This document shows, piece by piece, positions 36,798 to 45,083 of a stretch of DNA of 64,000 nucleotides. This DNA comes from DATFVJ01 sp963712955 (GTDB lineage Bacteria; Actinomycetota; Actinomycetes; Streptosporangiales; Streptosporangiaceae): the NCBI GenBank assembly GCA_963712955.1, contig CAVQKF010000004.1, positions 519,036 through 583,035 on the forward strand, written 5' to 3'. A program made the translations under genes and the position numbers. The notes beneath the pieces were generated by a model. The model saw only the letters and a program-made list of their open reading frames with translations, ran no database searches and was not told where the DNA came from. Each line of letters starts with the position of its first letter. Position 1 is the first letter of the stretch.

Positions 36798-37208
36798 ATG
36801 AAGACTGACGTTATCGAGGTGCGCACCGGCGTTCACGAGACGGTGCACGACATCACGACTGACTGCGAGAGATTCGCCCGCGAGATGTCCGGGGGAGGAG
36901 ACGGTCTGCTGCACGTGTTCGTGCCGCACGCCACGGCGGGGGTGGCGCTGATTGAACTCGGCGCAGGCAGCGACCGGGATCTGCTCGCCACGCTCGGCGA
37001 ACTGCTTCCTGTTGGTAACGCGTGGGCGCACGCCCACGGCTCGCGCGGCCATGGGCGCTCGCACGTGCTTCCTGCCTTCGTGGCGCCGTATGCCACGCTT
37101 CCTGTCATCGCGGGGCGGCTGGCGCTCGGTACGTGGCAGTCGGTCGCTCTTGTGGATCTGAACGTCGATAATCCGGAACGCCATGTGCGGCTCTCGTATC
37201 TCGGCTAG
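36798..37208 (+). CDS. YjbQ family protein (UPF0047)
   Basis: The 136-residue protein fits the YjbQ family: GLLHVFVPHATAGVALIELG, GNAWAHAHGSRGHGRSH (the conserved His cluster) and GTWQSVALVDLNVDNPERHV. Members show weak thiamine-phosphate synthase activity, but the true role is unclear. The ATG 36798 follows GGCCGGTATGAAGTCGGT; no strong ribosome site. It lies 147 bp after the DUF1918 gene. Confidence 0.85.
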   Translation: MKTDVIEVRTGVHETVHDITTDCERFAREMSGGGDGLLHVFVPHATAGVALIELGAGSDRDLLATLGELLPVGNAWAHAHGSRGHGRSHVLPAFVAPYATLPVIAGRLALGTWQSVALVDLNVDNPERHVRLSYLG

Positions 37209-37439
37209 CGGCCGTGTGCGGTATACCGCCGCAGGCCTGAGGAAGGCGATCCGTGGCCGTGGTTGGCTGGTTGGCTGGCTGGGTTTTCTATCGCGTCCGG
37301 TATTGCCACTTGCGCGCCGAGCCGACCCAGTGTGGACTATCCGAGCAAGTAGTGCCGTCGCTGCTGCCGTCGCCGCGGGTGACCGAATCGATGCCCGCGG
37401 CTGGGCGGTAGAGCGGGAAAGGTTGCGAGGAGGACGTCA

Positions 37440-37868
37440 GTGAGCGCGACCGCGGGCCAGACGCAGGGTGAACGCGGCCTGGCCGAGCAGCTCGGGATCA
37501 AACCGGGCCAGGTGGTGCAGGAAATCGGCTACGACGACGACTGCGACGAGAGTCTTCGCGACGCCGTAGTGGGCGTCGAAGGCGTCGAGCTTGTCGACGA
37601 GGACTACGAGGACGTGGTCGACGTTGTCATGCTCTGGTGGCGGGACGGGGACGGTGATCTTGTCGACGCGCTGGTCGACGCGCTCACGCCCCTGACCGAT
37701 GGGGGCTATGTCTGGCTGCTTACCCCCAAGGCGGGCCGGGATGGCCATGTCGAGCCGAGCGATATCGGCGAGGCGGCGCCGACCGCGGGCTTGTCCCAGA
37801 CGAGCAGCGTGAGCGCTGCCCGCGACTGGTCCGGCAGTCGGCTTGCCGCACGTAAGGCGCGGCGCTGA
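37440..37868 (+). CDS. DUF3052 domain-containing protein
   Basis: The 142-residue acidic protein carries the DUF3052 pattern: LAEQLGIKPGQVVQEIGYDD, DEDYEDVVDVVMLWWRDGDG and LTPKAGRDGHVEPSDIGEAA plus LSQTSSVSAARDWSGSRL. GTG/ATG choice: GTG 37440 with a GAGGA box a few bases upstream. Function is unknown. In mycobacteria the orthologue is next to ahpE and aceE, as here. Confidence 0.9.
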   Translation: MSATAGQTQGERGLAEQLGIKPGQVVQEIGYDDDCDESLRDAVVGVEGVELVDEDYEDVVDVVMLWWRDGDGDLVDALVDALTPLTDGGYVWLLTPKAGRDGHVEPSDIGEAAPTAGLSQTSSVSAARDWSGSRLAARKARR

Positions 37869-38605
37869 CGGTCGGCTGGCCCCAGCGCGCCGCCTGCGCC
37901 GGGTGGCCTGCGCCGGTTCCATCCGGCGCTGCTGGCCTGTCGGCCGTCGCGGACCTTTCGGGCTGTCAATGTCGGCCCGGGCGACCGGCGGCGGCCCGAT
38001 GCACCCCTTCGCCAAGTCCCAGCGCCCATGCGCCCGCGTAGCTCGTGCCGATCCACGAGTTCGCCGGGTGGCATGGACGCCGGAGTAGGCACGGGCCGCC
38101 CGGCCCCTCGCGCGAAGACCGGTGACACCACGCGTGGGCCGTTTCGTTACCGACCGTGCCAGCCCTGGGGGACACGGTTCCCCGCCCGGGGACACCCCAG
38201 ACCGGCCCGGAGCCCGGCTGCGAAGGGCGCGCCACGCGGCAGCCGTTAGGGATAAGGCTTGTCAGCGGCGGGGGACGCGGTCGGACCTGCGCACGTGGGC
38301 GAGTGCCTTACCCGGCGCGGGCATTTGCGGGCCGCCGGAGTCTCTTACGGATCGCGTGAACGGCGAGCGATCCGGCGCGGAAAAAGTGCGGCACCACGTC
38401 CGGTCAATGGCAGACTAGACGGGAGGACGCCGGCGCGGGCAGGGCCGTCCGGAGGGCACCATCCGGACGCCTGGGAAGCACCAATGCGCGGGGCAGCCTC
38501 AGGACTCAGCGAACCAGACCAAGGCTGTGCGCGCCCGGGTGCAACCCCCGATCCGCGGACGGACGCCGCGGCGAGCATTCCGAACTTTGTGGAAAGGACC
38601 CGCAC
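37869..38605. other. long intergenic region before ahpE
   Basis: In these 737 bp I see no gene that I can support on either strand, no tRNA and no clear terminator. All frames over 60 codons have the composition of GC-rich noise. It should hold the ahpE promoter near its right end (38500-38600). Confidence 0.45.
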
Positions 38606-39067
38606 ATGGCGGTAGATGTCGGCCAGCACGCCCCCGACTTCGAACTGAAGGATCAGCACGGCAGCCCGGTTAAGCTGTCCGGCTTTCGCGGCACGAAGAA
38701 TGTCGTGCTTGTCTTCTACCCACTCGCCTTCAGCGGGGTGTGCACCGGCGAACTGTGCGCGTTGCGCGACGAGTTCCCTGAGGCCTCCCGTGAGGACGTG
38801 GAAGTGCTGACGGTGTCGGTGGATTCCAAGTACGCCCAGCGCGTGTGGTCGGATCAGGAGCACTTCGGTTTTGCCATGCTCTCCGACTTCTGGCCGCACG
38901 GCTCTGTGGCGAAGTCGTACGGGGTGTTTGACGAGAACATCGGCGTGGCGACCCGCGGAACATTCATCATCGACAAAGATGGCGTCGTGCGGTGGAAGGT
39001 CGTGAACCCGATCCCGCAGGCGCGTGACCTCGCGGAGTACCAGAAGGTGCTCGCGGGGCTGGGGTAA
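38606..39067 (+). CDS. ahpE: peroxiredoxin AhpE-like
   Basis: The 153-residue thioredoxin-fold protein has HAPDFELKDQHGSPVKLSGF and the peroxidatic Cys in FYPLAFSGVCTGELCALRDE, where the second Cys follows the AhpE pattern. It also has LLSDFWPHGSVAKSYGV-like and RGTFIIDKDGVVRWKV segments. It reduces peroxides and peroxynitrite in the cytoplasm, being recycled by mycoredoxin or mycothiol in related actinobacteria. ATG 38606 is preceded by GGAAAGGA. The position next to DUF3052 and aceE is the same as in M. tuberculosis. Confidence 0.9.
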   Translation: MAVDVGQHAPDFELKDQHGSPVKLSGFRGTKNVVLVFYPLAFSGVCTGELCALRDEFPEASREDVEVLTVSVDSKYAQRVWSDQEHFGFAMLSDFWPHGSVAKSYGVFDENIGVATRGTFIIDKDGVVRWKVVNPIPQARDLAEYQKVLAGLG

Positions 39068-39125
39068 CCACTGCGGCCGCCCGATCAGGTGGCCGCGATC
39101 TACTGACGGCGGAGGACCTCCGGCC

Positions 39126-39482
39126 ATGCCCTGTTACAGCTGCGGATCGCGGCAAGTTGATCCGGACCGGGGGCCGAGCCCGTGGCAACGGGGCGTCCGC
39201 CATGACCGGCAGGTGCTTATCTGCCCAGACTGCCAGGTTGCCCATGAGTGGGCGGCCGAGCTTGACCATTGCGGTTCGTGTGGCGGCGTGCGCCTGATTT
39301 CCCGTCTGGGCGATGTGGAGTGCAGGGATTGCGGCTGGGCCCGGCCCGCGGTCCCGCCCGCCGCGGTTGATGCGGCCGCGATCAGCGAGGTCGCAGGACC
39401 CGGGACGTCGGACCTGGCAGAAGAGGTGGCCCAGGCACTCGGCCGGGTGCTCGGCAAGCCGGTCACCCACCGGCGGCGATGA
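39126..39482 (+). CDS. zinc-ribbon protein, unknown
   Basis: From ATG 39126, with a GGAGGACC box upstream, the 118-residue protein has three Cys pairs: CYSCGS, CPDCQ and CGSCGG, and then CRDCGW. This suggests two zinc ribbons. The C-terminal part (SEVAGPGTSDLAEEVAQALG) is helical. I do not recognise a named family. It lies 58 bp after ahpE on the same strand and may be co-transcribed. Confidence 0.7.
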   Translation: MPCYSCGSRQVDPDRGPSPWQRGVRHDRQVLICPDCQVAHEWAAELDHCGSCGGVRLISRLGDVECRDCGWARPAVPPAAVDAAAISEVAGPGTSDLAEEVAQALGRVLGKPVTHRRR

Positions 39483-39685
39483 CCGTTAGTTTCGTGGGAT
39501 GATGGCATTTCACCGTCTGCGTCCGCCTTCGGACGGATATCAGTGATGCGTGACTACGTCGCGATCGACGGCTCCTCGTTGGCCTGCGCTCAGGTGGCGG
39601 CAGTCGCGCACGACGGGGCCCAGGTGACGGTTGCTGACGCGTCTCGACGCCGCGGACCCGCTTGCCGCGGGCGTGCGGGGTGGCG

Positions 39686-39730
39686 GCGAGCGGGGTGGTG
39701 GCGAGCGGGGTGGTGGCGAGCGGGGTGGTG
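39686..39730. repeat. three 15-bp tandem repeats
   Basis: gcgagcggggtggtg is repeated three times between the zinc-ribbon gene and tRNA-Val. One plus frame would translate it as GGGER repeats, but that frame has no other sign of being a gene. The 400-bp gap 39483-39894 otherwise holds nothing recognised. Confidence 0.85.
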
Positions 39731-39894
39731 GCGCAGCGCCCTTTCTATGGCCGCAATACTGGGGTCGGAGCTCCCCGGGGGCGCGGCTGCGCCGGCTGGT
39801 CACTTGCCGGGTAGGCTTACCCGTCCAGGAACCAGCATCCGGCGTCACGGTCGCGCCGGTCTAGCCTGTTCCTGGTCACGCATATCGATGTCTT

Positions 39895-39966
39895 GGGCGC
39901 ATAGCTCAGCGGTAGAGCACTCGCCTTACAAGCGAGGGGTCGCTGGTTCGAACCCGGCTGCGCCCA
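39895..39966 (+). tRNA. tRNA-Val (anticodon TAC)
   Basis: gggcgca pairs with tgcgccc as the acceptor stem. The D-arm is tagctcagcggtagagca, the anticodon arm ctcgccttacaagcgag carries TAC, and the T-arm contains ggttcgaaccc. The discriminator is A, followed by CCCA rather than an exact CCA. Mobile-element sequence begins immediately after the 3' end, so the gene marks the edge of the accessory region. Confidence 0.95.
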
Positions 39967-40018
39967 CCCAGAGGTATTCACACTTCGCCAGCATCCATGT
40001 TCACATTAAGGTCTGACA
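39967..40018. mobile_element. transposon end next to tRNA-Val
   Basis: acccagaggtattcac followed by catccatgttcaca and ggtctgac recurs with small changes at 45556-45608 (acccagaggttttcac, accatgttcac, ggcctgac). In both places it lies a short distance beyond the C-terminal end of the same transposase family. It is probably the terminus of that element. Confidence 0.55.
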
Positions 40019-40194
40019 GTCTGTTGCCAGCCTCGATGAGGATCTTGCTGTGCGGGCTGCGGTGCTGCCGCGGGCCGGTCTGCAGGCATTATCGGTGCCG
40101 GTTAGCAGGTGTGGGCGCGCGCGGGCGGTGCTAGCTGGCGGGCGGGCTTGCTGCGGGTGCTGCGTGCGGCGACGGCGCTGGCGGTGCCGGATGG

Positions 40195-40509
40195 TTATGG
40201 CGCGCTGGCGAGCTGAGCGAGGCTGGTGCGGCGCCGTTTGCGGGTGCGGGGCGGCAGGCCTGCGGCGCCGTGGCGGGCGTTGTCGTCCTGGCGGGCGTCC
40301 CAGGCGGCCAGGATGCGCTGGTTGCGGATGGCCAGCAGGCAGGCGATCCACAGGGTGAGCGGGGCCAGGCCCATGAGGCGGCACCAGCCGCGGGCGATGC
40401 TGGTGGTGGCGGTGTCTTTGATGGTGGCGTTGACGCGCTCGGCGGCGGTGCGCCGCCGGTAGGACCGTCGCCATTGCGGCGAGGGGTGATCGTGTTTCTG
40501 GCGGGTCTT
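40195..40509 (-). pseudogene. DDE transposase, C-terminal exon (copy A)
   Basis: Reading leftward the frame gives KTRQKHDHPSPQWRRSYRRR, TAAERVNATIKDTATTSIARG, LAPLTLWIACLLAIRNQRIL and ends LAQLASAP. This matches the last third of the transposase whose first two-thirds are at 42943-44119, with the group II intron between. The same family appears as copy B at 45769-46092. The KTRQKHD segment directly follows the point at which the upstream exon stops (VPPQI). Confidence 0.7.
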
Positions 40510-40880
40510 GGGAAAGCGCCGGGATAAACCGGCATGGAGGAGGAGATGGAAGAGCTCTACGTCGAAGGGCTAGCGACCCACGGCGGCCCTCAGCCATGCG
40601 TCGACGACCCGCAAGGGCGTGGCGAAGCGTTGGCAGGGGCACGTGCAGGCCGGGATATTGAGCCGCGAAATCACAACGACCGGGGCGCCGACGCTGTTCA
40701 AGAGGTGGAAGGCAACATCGTCGGCGGCGCTATGCGCGAGCCGCTGGCGGGCCCCGCGCGGTCGGAGAACCATGGCATGTGCGGAACCTCCGTGCGCGAG
40801 AACCGGGAGAGCCCACGTCCGCCCGTCCTGCCTGGTCAGCGGGCGGGCCGCTCAGGGAACGCCGAGGCGGTAAGCCTGGG

Positions 40881-41663
40881 ATGAACGGGCATGGGCAGTC
40901 GGATCGCTTCGTAGTACCTGCGAACTCGCCGAACAAGGCCACGGCCGCGGAGGCGGGGGAGGAAAGGGAGCGAGCCAAGGGGAACACGGCCAGCGAAACA
41001 CGCCCCGGACGCAGCGCCGGGCCTGGCGTGTCAAGTGAGCTGGACCGTGTGCGGCAAGTGGCACAACGGGATAAGGAAGCGCGGTTCACGGCGCTGCTGC
41101 ACCATGTCAGCCTGGAGCGGCTGGTGATGGCCTACTGGGCGCTGAGCCCGAAGGCCGCGCCGGGAGTGGACGGGGTGACGTGGCAGGACTACGGGCAGGA
41201 CCTGGTGGTCAACCTCCGGGACCTGCACGACCGGGTTCACAGCGGGCGCTACCAGGCGCGGCCGTCTCGGCGGGCGTACATCCCGAAGGCGGACGGGCGG
41301 CTGCGGCCGCTGGGCATCACCTCGCTGGAAGACAAGATCGTCCAGCGGGCCGTCGTCGAGGTACTCAACGCCGTCTACGAGGCGGACTTCCTGGGCTTCT
41401 CCTACGGGTTCCGGCCAGGGCGCAACCCGCACCAGGCGCTGGACGCGCTGACGGCTGGGATCTACAAAAAGAAGGTGAACTGGGTGCTCGACGCGGACAT
41501 CCGCGACTTCTTCGGCCGGCTTGACCGGGACTGGCTCAGGAAGTTCCTCGGGCACCGGATCGCGGACAAGCGGGTCCTGCGGCTGATCGGCAAGTGGCTG
41601 GCCGCGGGAGTCATCGAGGACGGGGAATGGACGGAGTGCGACCGGGGATCACCGCAGGGCGGG
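40881..41663 (+). pseudogene. group II intron 1 reverse transcriptase, N-terminal part
   Basis: From ATG 40881 the protein has RT0-RT3: LDRVRQVAQRDKEARFTALL, YWALSPKAAPGVDGVTWQDY, YIPKADGRLRPLGITSLEDK, FLGFSYGFRPGRNPHQALDAL, then LDADIRDFFGRLDRDWLRKF and CDRGSPQGG. Family members continue with [S/V]-[V/I]-SPLLANVYLHYVLD. Here a 520-bp element follows instead, and the continuation resumes at 42186. The catalytic WADD motif is in the second part, so neither piece alone can be active. Confidence 0.9.
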
Positions 41664-41683
41664 TTATGTTCAGCTGAACATAA
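41664..41683. repeat. 20-bp perfect palindrome at the left edge of the inserted element
   Basis: ttatgttcagctgaacataa reads the same on both strands. Its core atgttcagctgaacat differs only at the two symmetric positions from the palindrome at 55759-55780 (atgttgagctcaacat). Confidence 0.95.
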
Positions 41684-41771
41684 TGCCCCTTATGAGCAGT
41701 GCCGGGTTATGCGCAGCGCTGGCCTGCTGGCCCTGGTGACAGCGGTGCTGGCGCTCGATCACTGTGCATAA
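41683..41771. repeat. left 89-bp terminal inverted repeat
   Basis: Begins atgccccttatgagcagtgc and ends tcactgtgcataa. It matches the reverse complement of 42095-42183 except for t/c at 41765. Confidence 0.95.
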
Positions 41772-41805
41772 CCCTTCTTTGATGCTGAGGGCTCACAGGT
41801 TGGCG

Positions 41806-42027
41806 AGCCAGCTGAGCAGTCCGGGGTCGTGGTTCCATTCGGGCAGGTCGTCGGTCGTCGACCCACGCCATCGCCGCGTCCAGGGAGAACTCCCCGGCAC
41901 CATGGGCAGCGAAGTGCTCCTGCATGCGGCGCCAGCAGCGCCGGTACCAGACCATCGTCGCGTCCTTGTAGCCAAGACGCCGTAACTCCGCGTCCAGGCC
42001 CCGCACCAGCGCCGACAAAGTCGCCAT
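41806..42027 (-). pseudogene. tyrosine recombinase, N-terminal SAM-like domain only
   Basis: ATG 42027 opens MATLSALVRGLDAELRRLGY, KDATMVWYRRCWRRMQEHFA, AHGAGEFSLDAAMAWVDD. This is the core-binding helical domain of a tyrosine recombinase (phage-integrase SAM-like fold). The likeness stops soon after, and the frame runs into the left inverted repeat, so the catalytic domain has been deleted. Recombinases of this type occur as the first gene of three-recombinase (RIT) elements, which also have long inverted ends. That link is an inference. Confidence 0.6.
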
Positions 42028-42094
42028 AGCAGCTGACCTCCGATCATGCTGTCCCGGCACCATGCCGGACCGCCTGATCAGGATCATCCGCGGA

Positions 42095-42183
42095 TTATGC
42101 GCAGTGATCGAGCGCCAGCACCGCTGTCACCAGGGCCAGCAGGCCAGCGCTGCGCATAACCCGGCACTGCTCATAAGGGGCAT
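42095..42183. repeat. right 89-bp terminal inverted repeat
   Basis: Begins ttatgcgcagtgatcgagcg and ends ctcataaggggcat; the mirror of 41683-41771. The recombinase stub starts 68 bp inside it, so a promoter may lie in this repeat. Confidence 0.95.
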
Positions 42184-42185
42184 CG

Positions 42186-42869
42186 GTGTCGCCGCTGCTC
42201 GCCAACGTGTACCTGCACTACGTCTTGGACCTGTGGGCCGTCTGGTGGAGGAAGCGCCACGCGCACGGTGATGTGATCATCGTGCGCTGGGCGGATGATT
42301 TCATCGTCGGGTTCGGGTACCGGGAGGATGCGGAGCGGTTCCTGGCCGAGTTGCGCGGCAGGTTCGCGAAGTTCGGGCTGGAGCTGCACCCGGGCAAGAC
42401 CCGGCTGATCGAGTTCGGGCGGTTCGCCGCCCGCGACCGGTCGGCCCGGGGCCTGGGCAAGCCGGAGACGTTCGACTTCCTCGGCTTCACGCACATCTGC
42501 GCGAAGTCAAAGAGCGGGCGGTTCTGGGTCAAGCGCATCACGATCTCGAAACGGATGCGGGCCAAGCTGAAAGCGGTCAAAGACCAGCTCAGGCGGCGCA
42601 TGCATCAGCCCATTCCGGTGCAGGGCCGCTGGCTGGCCAGCGTGGTGCGCGGGCACATGGCTTACTACGCCGTGCCCGGCAACGCCAAGGCAGTCAGGGT
42701 CTTCCGTGACCAGGTGACCAGGCACTGGCACAAGGCGCTGCGGCGCCGCAGCCAGAAGACCCGGATCAACTGGACGCGGACGCACCGGATTGCGACCCGG
42801 TGGCTGCCACCCGCCCGCGTGATGCACCCCTTCCCCGAGGCGCGCTTCGCCGCCACTCACCCAAGGTAG
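42186..42869 (+). pseudogene. group II intron 1 reverse transcriptase, C-terminal part
   Basis: It resumes at VSPLLANVYLHYVLDLWAVW and contains the catalytic IIVRWADDFIVGFGYREDAE (WADD, a YADD variant), then FAKFGLELHPGKTRLIEFGR and PETFDFLGFTHICAKSK. The maturase/X domain follows (RGHMAYYAVPGNAKAVRVFRD). It ends in a basic tail. No HNH endonuclease domain is present, unlike the RT of intron 2. The stop is directly followed by domain V. Confidence 0.9.
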
Positions 42870-42942
42870 GAGCCCAGTGCGGTAATCCCGCACGCTGGGA
42901 TCTGTGCGGGGGGCCGCCCGCAAGGGCGGTCCCTACCGCGAC
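42870..42942 (+). ncRNA. group II intron 1 domains V and VI
   Basis: Domain V: gagcccagtgcgg-taat-cccgcacg... (34 bases), with the AGC catalytic triad at its foot. Domain VI: gcgggggg-ccgccc-gcaa-gggcgg-tccc-tA-ccgc, with the branch A at 42935 seven bases before the 3' end. The strict pairing and spacing make these reliable. Confidence 0.85.
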
Positions 42943-44119
42943 CCGCGATCTGGGGTGGCACGGTGATGGTCTGCTGGGTGCAGCAGGCGCGCGGGTGGCC
43001 GGGCGGGGTAAGGATCTCGGGCCGGTCCCGGCTGAGCAGCATTGAGTCCGGGCGGAGCGGGCAGCGGATCTTGCCGGCGGTGGCGGGGCAGGTGACGCGG
43101 TGGTAGCCGTCGGCGTCGTCGGCGGTGTGCCGGCCGAGTTTGTGCCGGGCCAGCTCGGCGGCCTGCTGGTCGTGGGCGGCGACCTGCTCGCCGGAGGCTG
43201 CGGGTGGCAGGGGCGCGAGTTCCAGCAGTGTGCGGGGTGTTTGCGGGCAGTACAGGTTTCCGTTGGCGATGACGGCTCCGTGATGTGTGCCCTTGGGGCC
43301 GCGGTCGTGCGGGTGCAGGTCCTGGACGAGCTGGGCGCCGGCGTTGCGGAGCGGGACGGCCCAGGCGCCGGCGTCGCGGTGGGCGTAGCCCGAGTCGTCG
43401 ATGATGTCGCCGAGCGGGATGCCGTCGGCGGCCATGCGCAGCAGCACGGCTGCGAACTGCCGGACAGGGTCGTGGTCGCAGCCGGACAGGGTGATGCGGC
43501 GGGCCAGTTCGGGGACGGCGGGACCGTCTTCGTCGGCGACCATGACGGCGGCTGACAGGAAGTAGCCGAAGAACATCTCGCCTTTGGGGCCGGGGAGGTT
43601 GGAGTTGCGGTGCCCCCAGGCTGCTTCGGGATCGGCGCATTCGGTGCTGCCGTGCCGCGGCGGCCGGGACCAGGTCTCGACGTCGGTCCAGTCGGCGGCC
43701 AGCGCCGTGCTGCTGTTCTTGTGCACGGCGGGGATGCTGGCCTCCAGCAGCTGGTCGCAGGCCGCCTGCAGGTCGCCGGAGGGCGCGCCGTCGGGCTGGT
43801 CCTTGCCGAGCGCTTTCGCGATCAGCCGGCAGGTGTGCTCGGTCTGCCGGTAGGTGAGCTGGTGCGGCCGGCCGTGCCAGTCCTCGGTGACGCCGAGCCG
43901 CACCTGGTCGGCTCCGGGCAGGGACGTCAGCGCGGCGCGGACCTCGGTGAGATAGGCAGGGCGGCGGTCATCGAGAGCAAGCATCATCCCGGTCAGCAGG
44001 GTCCGCGTGCGCAGCTGCCGGTGCCGCACGCCGGTCGGCAGCAGCGCCTCGATCGCCGGCGCGGCGCCGGAGGCATCGATGATGGCTTCGATGGCAGCGA
44101 GCCCGGACCTGCTGCCCAC
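42943..44119 (-). pseudogene. DDE transposase, N-terminal exon (copy A), cut by intron 1
   Basis: The frame opens 8 bases after the stop of the recombinase-like gene. It reads LAAIEAIIDASGAAPAIEAL, ALAADWTDVETWSRPPRHGS (first Asp), GPKGEMFFGYFLSAAVMVAD, PLGDIIDDSGYAHRDAGAW (second Asp), KGTHHGAVIANGNLYCPQTP and CTQQTITVPPQI. The C-terminal continuation is at 40195-40509 beyond the intron. Joined, the product is about 500 aa. It is a DDE transposase of a family common in actinomycetes; I do not assign an IS family name. Confidence 0.7.
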
Positions 44120-44126
44120 GGCCGTG

Positions 44127-45031
44127 TCACCGGGCCGCGCCGCCGAGCAGGGCGACCGCGTCGGATTCCCCGCCGGGATCCAGCGTGGCGACGATGTCGC
44201 CCAGCCGCTGGCAGCAGGTGATCCCGGCGGCGTGCAGGAACACGGGCAGGCCGATCAGCTGAGCGCAGTCGGCCAGCCAGGTGGCACGCAGCCGGGAGCC
44301 CTCCAGCGGCGGCAGCCCGGACCCGCCGGCCAGCGACCGGGTCAGCGGGTTGCTGACGTTGTGCCGTGCCGGGCCGGTGCCGCCGGTGAGCAGGTGCTCG
44401 CCGGCGAACGCGGCGGCGGCCAGCAGCGGGGCGTGATAGTGGGCCAGCACCGGCACGGCGCGGGGCCGGCGGCCGTGCACCTGCACGATGACGCCGCCGG
44501 GCTGCCGGCAGATGTCGGTGCCGCGCACGGCGCGCAGGTCAGAGCGGATCAGCCCGGCGCCAGCGCCCAGGCATACCATCGCGGCCCCGCGCATCCGCCG
44601 GGCGAGGGTGGGCTGCGCATCGGCGAGCGCGAGGAACCCGGCGAGCTCGGCAGCCGTGTACGGCGCCTTGGCGCGCTCGCGGGGCAGCGGCGCGTCCGCC
44701 GGGCCCAGGTGCGGCACCACGCGCCGGGCGATGAACCGCAGGTTGGTGCGCAGCGTCCGGCGGGCCGGCCCCGACAGCCCCGGAGCGTGCGCGGTGAACC
44801 GCTCGATCACCGACGGGTGCAAAAGCACCGCCGGGGCAGGCTCCAGGCCCAGCGGGATCGCCCAGCCGGCCAGCTTCCCCGCGGCCCACAGCAGATTCTT
44901 GGCCCGGTCCCGGCCTGCCGCGCCGCCTGCGACACGACCTGCCGGGCGAACGCTGCGGCCTGCGGCGGCGCCGACGACGGCTGCCAGGCGGCGATGTAGC
45001 CGGCCACCCCGTCCTCATCACCCCCATTCAT
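44127..45031 (-). pseudogene. degenerate tyrosine recombinase-like protein, frameshifted
   Basis: ATG 45031 starts MNGGDEDGVAGYIAAWQPSS ... ARQVVSQAARQAG. After an indel near 44920 the reading continues in a second frame: DRAKNLLWAAGKLAGWAIPL, LHPSVIERFTAHAPGLSGPA, and then the recombinase-like GAGLIRSDLRAVRGTDI and SRLRATWLADCAQLIGLPVF. The arrangement recalls phage-integrase-type recombinases with lost Arg/His/Tyr residues. It lies just upstream of, and on the same strand as, the transposase at 44119, and is divergent from the DUF6788 gene. Confidence 0.6.
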
Positions 45032-45083
45032 ACAGTAATTTATACTGCAAGAAGGAGCTGGGATCACGGACCCGCGTGCGACC
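45032..45083. promoter_or_regulatory. AT-rich divergent promoter region
   Basis: tacagtaatttatactgcaa (45031-45050) is markedly AT-rich and partly dyadic (cagta ... tactg). It sits between the divergent recombinase-like and DUF6788 genes and is the best candidate for their shared control region. An AAGGAG box follows at 45051. Confidence 0.4.

Larger units (their letters stand above)
41664..42183. mobile_element. 520-bp element with 89-bp terminal inverted repeats, inserted in the RT gene
   Basis: Bases 41683-41771 and 42095-42183 are reverse complements over 89 bp with one mismatch. Outside the left repeat lies a 20-bp perfect palindrome (41664-41683). Between the repeats is the N-terminal part of a tyrosine recombinase gene on the minus strand. 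The insertion falls between the RT codons for SPQGG and VSPLL; no clear target duplication is visible. It looks like an internally deleted, non-autonomous element. Confidence 0.85.
40510..42942 (+). mobile_element. group II intron 1, inserted antisense in a transposase gene
   Basis: The element has an RT/maturase ORF and a classic 3' end. Domain V is at 42870-42903 and domain VI at 42906-42939, with a GCAA tetraloop and a bulged A (42935), ending ...GAC at 42942. The 5' limit is set by the point where transposase coding resumes (40509, uncertain by 1-2 bases). The first 59 bases recur at 46093-46151 next to copy B of the same transposase. The 5' end does not show the usual GUGYG. A 520-bp insertion splits the RT gene. 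Without it the intron would be about 1.9 kb, normal for the class. Confidence 0.8.

Noticed and set aside
39543..40016. ORF with Trp/Gly/Arg repeats next to tRNA-Val
   Set aside because: Its repeats come from a 15-bp tandem repeat and it runs through the tRNA gene; no ribosome site or family.
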